From positions 16,236,501 through 16,300,500 of the forward strand of contig OX637399.1 of assembly GCA_951799425.1 (NCBI GenBank): a stretch of 64,000 nucleotides of DNA, given 5' to 3'. Of the stretch, positions 58,916-64,000 are shown piece by piece. The position numbers and the translations under genes are program-made. Position 1 is the first letter of the stretch, and each line of letters begins with the position of its first letter. This stretch comes from Ilex aquifolium (Eukaryota > Streptophyta > Magnoliopsida > Aquifoliales > Aquifoliaceae). The notes under the pieces were generated by a model. It ran no database searches. It was given only the letters and a program-made list of their open reading frames with translations, and was not told the DNA's origin.

Positions 58916-60769
58916 TGATGAGCACATAATATATCATATTTGAAGGGCTCATTACATGAATTTTAACTCAACTTTTGCATTTAAGTACTTAGAGTTAGCC
59001 GAAATTATGAATAATGTTGATATTTTGATGTTGCAAGTTTTTATTGCTTAAATCATGTATTTTAGGACATTGCAACTATGTTGGATGTGTGGTGAAGGCA
59101 TGGACACAATACATGAAGAATTGGAGGCTTAAAAGTGAAGAAATCAAGAAGGCATTGGTGCTTGGGAACAAGGGCACCAGCTGCAGCAACAATTGGAAGC
59201 ACTGCCTCGGAATTCCTCCATTTTGACCATGATCTAATCAGAATTTGGAAAAGTTAAAAACATGAAAGTTGTAGATATGGGTGTCTTCTGTTTGGTGTCA
59301 AAATTTCAGCCTAATCCAACGGTTAGATCAAGAGTTATGCCGATTCTACCGAAGGTGGTCCAGTGCAGAAAAACAGTACCGGTACCTAGTACCGGTACTC
59401 CGGACCTTCTGGTCGCGAAAACAGCCTGTAACTCAACTTTGAGGCTTGGGGGTCCCACCTACACTTCTCCCACGCCTATCCCAACATTTCCTTACACATT
59501 TGCAGGCCTCCTACACTTAAGTGGAAGACTTTGAAGGCCAATGCATTGATGGAGGATGGGATAGAAGTGGGCTGCCAGGGCTATGATCTCCTAGCCTGTC
59601 AAGCCATCCATTCAGCCCTCTCTTGATGGGAGCTCGTACACACAACTAGGGGGGAGCCTCTTGGACGTTTTGGAAACTCTCTCACACCATTATATTCAGC
59701 ATTCCATTCATTTGTAAAGGGTTGGCTACCTAAGCTTAGGAGAGAGATAGAAAGCTCTAAGGAAGAAGATGAATAGTAATTTTCGTTTTTTGCATTTCCT
59801 TTCCATTGCAAGTGCTGTAAGCTTTAAACTTCTTGTATTCCTTAATCCTTGCACTTTAATCTCATCTATTTCAAGTTCATTGCAAGTTTAATCCTTTGTT
59901 CTAGCTTTCACCATTTATGTTTTCAAGTTCTTTAATTTTCAAGTTTTACATTTGGGTATTTGTTTCAATATGTGTATTATGTTCATGAATGTCATTTCTC
60001 TTTCACCTTAGCTCTTTTCTTGCAATTTCTACAAGTTCAAATCTCCATTTCTCTTCCATGTCCATTTCCTTTATGCTTGTCTTGCATTTTTAATATGAGT
60101 AGTTAGGATTTAAGTTGGTTAATCCAAGGGAAAATTCCTCTTGGGAATACCATTTTCAACTCTTCTTCATTCCTCCCTTTAGAGTCAAATGGTTCGGTTT
60201 GACGGGGTTGAGAGTGGATGAGTTGGTGAGCCTTTGATATTCCGTAGGCCTAGTCACGGTTTATGCTTAGATACTCATCAATCTCGTCCCTAGCTTCCCC
60301 CGAATCAATCGTTCATTCATGCTCAATCGGAGGAAGGCTTTGAGTTGATTTGGTATTCCCATTGGAATGAACCCTTTGGATTAGCCAACACTTGCTTTAT
60401 TTGCATTTTCATTTACAAACCAAACACAAAACTCAAACAAAAGATTTTACATTTTCTTTTCACTTTTGCAAAATCACTTTCACAAAACTCCCTTTCCTTC
60501 CCTGAGGAGACGACCTTCGAATACTCTTCCAAGTAAAACACCGACAACGAAAGACTCCTTGCGATTGGGGAGCGCTTTTGTTCATACCCGCATTTCATTC
60601 CACATATTTTGTTCATTCCACATTTCCATTCACATTTGTTGTTGCTCCTATATCTCTTGCATTATCCGGAGGGAGTGACACTCCCCCATCATTATAAGCC
60701 ACATACACACATTGAGGGTGAGGGTGATGTTTAGGGGTTAGGAAACAACACCGCATTTCCAACAAATCA
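58916..60769 (+). mobile_element. Solo LTR (1854 bp) nested in the chromovirus LTR
   Basis: It starts TGATGAGCAC and ends CAACAAATCA, with a perfect TAGGG duplication (58911-58915 and 60770-60774). It is the same family as 40971-42794: shared blocks include TTAACTCAACTTT, AAAATTTCAGC, GATATTTTGATGTT-like text and AGTAAAACAC(G/C). No internal region. It inserted after the 56691-60993 LTR was already in place. Confidence 0.9.
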
Positions 60770-60998
60770 TAGGGTGAATCGCCACGCAGTCGCCTCGAAC
60801 GACGTGCAAAATCCGACTACTTCGGAATTCGACGAAATTTGACAAGGTGACTAAATTTCGCGATACGAATTCAACAACGAACTCCGTCTCCTCATCCGAG
60901 GTCTAGAACATGAGTATTTTAAATACGCATTATAGTGGCAAATTACTATTTTGCCCTTTTTTGGAAAAAGTTCAAATTTCCCAGGTTTTTACATGTAC

Positions 60999-62719
60999 TC
61001 TTAGTCTTGTTCATTGATGTTTAACCATATTTGACTTTGACTTATATGTCTTATTTGTCGCTTGCTTAGTTTGCTTGCATGATTTGGCTAGTTGTTATGC
61101 ATTCATACCTTCTTGTTATACTATGATTCTATGTCATGATTGTTATAGGTGTTCATTGGGTAGATATTCGTAGCAAATAAGATAAAAATATGTTGGGTAA
61201 CTTGATTTTGTACGGCGTTTGTTGCATGTTGTCTGATTAACCCTAAATAATGCGTGAATGCATTAGGTTTTAAAGTTCATTGTGTGCGTAAATTAGGTTA
61301 AAACAATTAAGCTATAGAGTGTTAGGGTTAATGCATAGATTGGACATTTTGCAGGGTTTCGAGCGAAAATACAGAAATTTAGGAGGATTCAAGTGTACAA
61401 GCTAAATAAGGAAGGGGAGGCAAGTGCAATTATCAAATAAATAACAAGTCAACAACTAGGCTGCCAAAGCAAAAATCTAGAGGAATGCCACCGTCCGGAC
61501 GGTGGATGGTCCTTTAACCGCCTTAACTCTCTCTCCTCTCTCATTGGTCCAATTAAGCAACAAATTCACCTCATTGTCCAGTCAGGGTGTCTACCACCTT
61601 AAAGCCCTCTTCTGGAGCCTATAAATAGCCTACTTCAGCCATTTTTCAGAGAGATTCACCGGAGTTCAGTCCAGTGCAAGAAAGAAGAAAGGAGAGAAAG
61701 AAATAGGTGGGAAGCCCTGCCAGAATCACTTCCCAACCAAAATTTTCTCTACTTCTAGATCTATTTATCCTTTCTAATTGGAGGGTTGAACCTCTCTCAG
61801 TATTACGAGTGGCAGTGTTTCAGCTATTCCTTGGGGAAGGACTTTTGTATTTTGTTTCCGGTTGTAATTGGATTATCTGACTCCTTTTGCTCGTCTATAG
61901 CAATGAGGCGTGAGTAGTTTGGTTATACTCTTTAGTGAAGGTTGAATGCATGTGTAGTATTGTTTCCATTATGGAAATGCCGATGTTTTAGTTATGCGTT
62001 AATGTTTATACCTCCCTTGATTGATGGATGGTTACATTTATAATATGCTCTTGGTTATGAACATTGAGTAGAGCTTAATGCTATATATCATATTATCTAT
62101 GATTATTACGCACTTCATGCATGATACAATGATGTACGTAGTTGGGCTTTATGTAACAGTCGGGAGATTGGTTATAGACGGGTTAAATCTCGTCATAGCC
62201 AATACTTTTGATTCAATACATAATCCGAAACTCCGCCATCATTGAATCATCAACCTACCGATTAAATAACTAGAGTAAACATTTTGAATGGTTCACCTTC
62301 AAGTTTAATATGGTTATTTGATTGATGCATGGTACAAAGACCTTCCAGCTAACCTAATTAGTTGTTGTGTTATAGTTCAATATACATCAAACCTACCGGT
62401 TAACTTTCCAGTAAAATGGGAGTTAATTATTGTAAGGTGACATTTTCATAAACAAACAATATAATGCATGTTGGATCCCCGAACTGAAGAGTACCTTTTA
62501 TCATTGTCTTTTCAAGTTGTATTTCAATATTTATTTGATAGTTCTAAGCTCACCCCATAAGCTATTCCACTGCACATTATATCCACGACAATTTTTCCAT
62601 TTCTGTTTTGAATCCTGACAGTTAGCTCCCTGTGGGTTCGACCCCAGACTTAACCGAGAAATATTATAATTTGATCACTTATACTTGGGTGTATGATATA
62701 AATCAAGTCAGATCATTGT
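60999..62719. repeat. LTR-like block (Tat/Ogre/Athila style)
   Basis: Non-coding. A CTCCCTGTGGGTTCGACCCC motif (62627-62646) is typical near the LTR 3' end of Athila/Tat Gypsy elements. A perfect 18-bp palindrome lies at 61488-61505, ahead of a TATAAATAG-like promoter element (61620). Borders were not determined. Confidence 0.4.
61488..61505. repeat. Perfect 18-bp palindrome CCACCGTCCGGACGGTGG
   Basis: The two halves are exact reverse complements. It is a single copy within LTR-like DNA, about 130 bases upstream of a TATA-like motif. Confidence 0.97.
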
Positions 62720-63319
62720 CATTGGGTTGTCATTTGTGAAAAAAATGGAGGAGAATATTTTAGGTACATTGGGAGAAATCGGGGATTAGGGAAAATATGT
62801 TGCATGAGAACATAGAAAGAGGGAGTTTGTTCGAATACTCAGGGGGAGTAAATTTTGCAAATTTGGCATGAAGTCACACATTTTTCTCTGTTTATTTTGC
62901 ACTTGTTATTTTACTTGTGAACACCAACTAAGGAGGAGAACTTGATGTGTTTCATAATGATAAATCAATAGGTTCTCAAGCATATTGGGCAAGTTAGTTT
63001 CTAACATCTTACATATTTGCACTTGCATGATGTATACATACTTATGCCCTACGCTTAACTTGAGTTTTCTATACCTGTGATTATGTTATGTATTTCTTTA
63101 ACATATGATGCTTTTGATGAGGTTTTAGTTTGAGTGGTGGTGTGCAAGATTACGATCTTCAAGCTTCATCAAAAGAAGTAGATCCTTGTACAAGATAGAG
63201 ATTTAGGATGCATGCATGAAAGTTGAGATTAGTTTACAATTCTTTTGTTCAATGGTTTTGAGTTGTAATCTTAATTTCTAACTTGTGTGTTTTGTCACGA
63301 AATTGCCAAAGGGGGAAAT
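62720..63319 (+). other. 3' internal end of a SIRE-like Copia element
   Basis: Non-coding text with AGGGGGAG purine tracts (62842-62847) and the terminal purine tract AAAGGGGGAAA (63308-63318) just before an LTR start. The phrase TCACGAAATTGCCAAAGGGGG is shared with the minus-strand copy at about 12175-12135. Upstream coding domains are absent. Confidence 0.6.
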
Positions 63320-64000
63320 TGTTAAATCATATTTGTAATTGGCTAATTTCATGGAGTCCATTGTAAAATCTCAAGCTATTCCATGGTCATAATGCTATCA
63401 AGTTTAAGATCCAAAAGCGTCATTGAAGGGAGGAGATCGTCAAAGCTACATCATTCAACTTCCATATGCACCTTCATGCTTAGGAAAAAAGTAATGACCT
63501 AGACACCTAAGATGAACCCTTAGTTCATTTAACTTAGGTTGATTAGGATTAAAATGAAATTGGAAGCGATCCAATTATGACTCTTAAATGATTTTAAAAG
63601 AAAATTTTTTCTAAACCATTTACATTTTTTTGAAAACATAGTTTGAGTCACAATCAGACCCCTTTTTTGAACAACACCCTTTAGTGCTTAAGAGGACAAG
63701 TTTTTGCATGGTTTTAGGCATATATACCTGCAAAGACCTATCTATATTCACAAGCCTTCGATAGAGCGGTCTCTTTATGATTTAGGGAAGGAAATGGGAA
63801 AAGTCCACGGAAGGCAGCACAGGGCTCACTCTATGAGCTTGCTCCAGTGGTCTCACAGTCGCTCAAGCGATGCTCAAGGTCGCTCGAGCAGTGCCTGTCT
63901 TAGTCGTGTTTGAAATGTTATTTTCACTCCAACGACAACTGCCCTATGACCGCCCTCTACTGATCGAGCGATCGTTCATGAATTTGAGTTTTCTTATTTA
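63320..64000 (+). repeat. SIRE-like 3' LTR, cut by the window end
   Basis: It starts TGTTAAATCATATTTG after the purine tract. It is homologous to the minus-strand LTRs ending at 12127 and 25961. CGCTCAAGCG, CGCTCGAGCA and GATCGAGCGATCG cores lie at 63851-63973. The right end is outside the window. Confidence 0.65.

Larger units (their letters stand above)
56691..60993 (-). mobile_element. Solo chromovirus LTR interrupted by a second solo LTR
   Basis: The left end TGTGACGCCCCAAAATCCGG is the reverse complement of the chromovirus LTR end at 49096. The right end, on the minus strand, is TGTAAAAACCTGGG, like the chromovirus LTR start TGTAAAATCCG. A perfect TGTAC duplication flanks it (56686-56690 and 60994-60998). 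Without the nested insert it is about 2.44 kb, close to the 2370-bp LTR of the full element. No internal domain is present, so this is a solo LTR on the minus strand. It contains a TACCGGTACGCG array (56980-57080). Confidence 0.9.

Overview
This window is nuclear DNA of a flowering plant. The only host gene I recognise is a chloroplast site-2-protease-like metalloprotease of the EGY family. The rest is dominated by nested, decaying plant LTR retrotransposons of the Copia and Gypsy types, with a few DNA transposons. No bacterial genes, tRNA, rRNA or CRISPR array were seen.

Layout, left end to 33.6 kb. Positions 1-4639 hold a minus-strand Ty1/Copia element whose 3' part lies off the window. A PIF/Harbinger-like (Tourist-type) element sits inside its gag region. 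A miniature LTR element (TRIM) with perfect 5-bp target duplications is at 6312-6667. Six exons of the EGY gene (7160-33600, plus strand) form its C-terminal part. Between its third and fourth visible exons is an intron of about 24.3 kb. That intron holds a palindrome-ended MITE-like repeat, pieces of a SIRE-like Copia family, a Mutator-like element with 9-bp duplications that itself contains a Copia element, a second and fuller Copia element (26279-30654), and a probable solo LTR.

Layout, 33.6 kb to the right end. Just beyond the gene are a (CT)n tract and an unusual inverted array of degenerate units of about 21 bp (34257-34880). Next come a minus-strand Athila-like Gypsy gag remnant and a plus-strand Tekay/Del-like chromovirus (38043-49096). 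A 1.8-kb solo LTR is nested in the chromovirus gag and flanked by a perfect ACGGC duplication. A plus-strand Athila-like remnant follows, then several LTR-derived blocks, then a solo chromovirus LTR (56691-60993) with another solo LTR nested inside it. The right end is the 3' part of a SIRE-like Copia element running off the window.

How it fits together: the EGY gene keeps clean splice sites and an open C-terminus, so it may still work despite the transposons in its intron. Every retroelement reading frame seen is broken by stops, frameshifts or deletions. The most unusual signals are (i) short palindromic cores (ACCGGT, GGTACC, CTCGAG, TCCGGA) placed in arrays inside long LTRs of several different families, and (ii) the 21-bp inverted array downstream of EGY.

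All calls come from reading the sequence by eye. Element lineages are named from remembered family hallmarks, not from searches.
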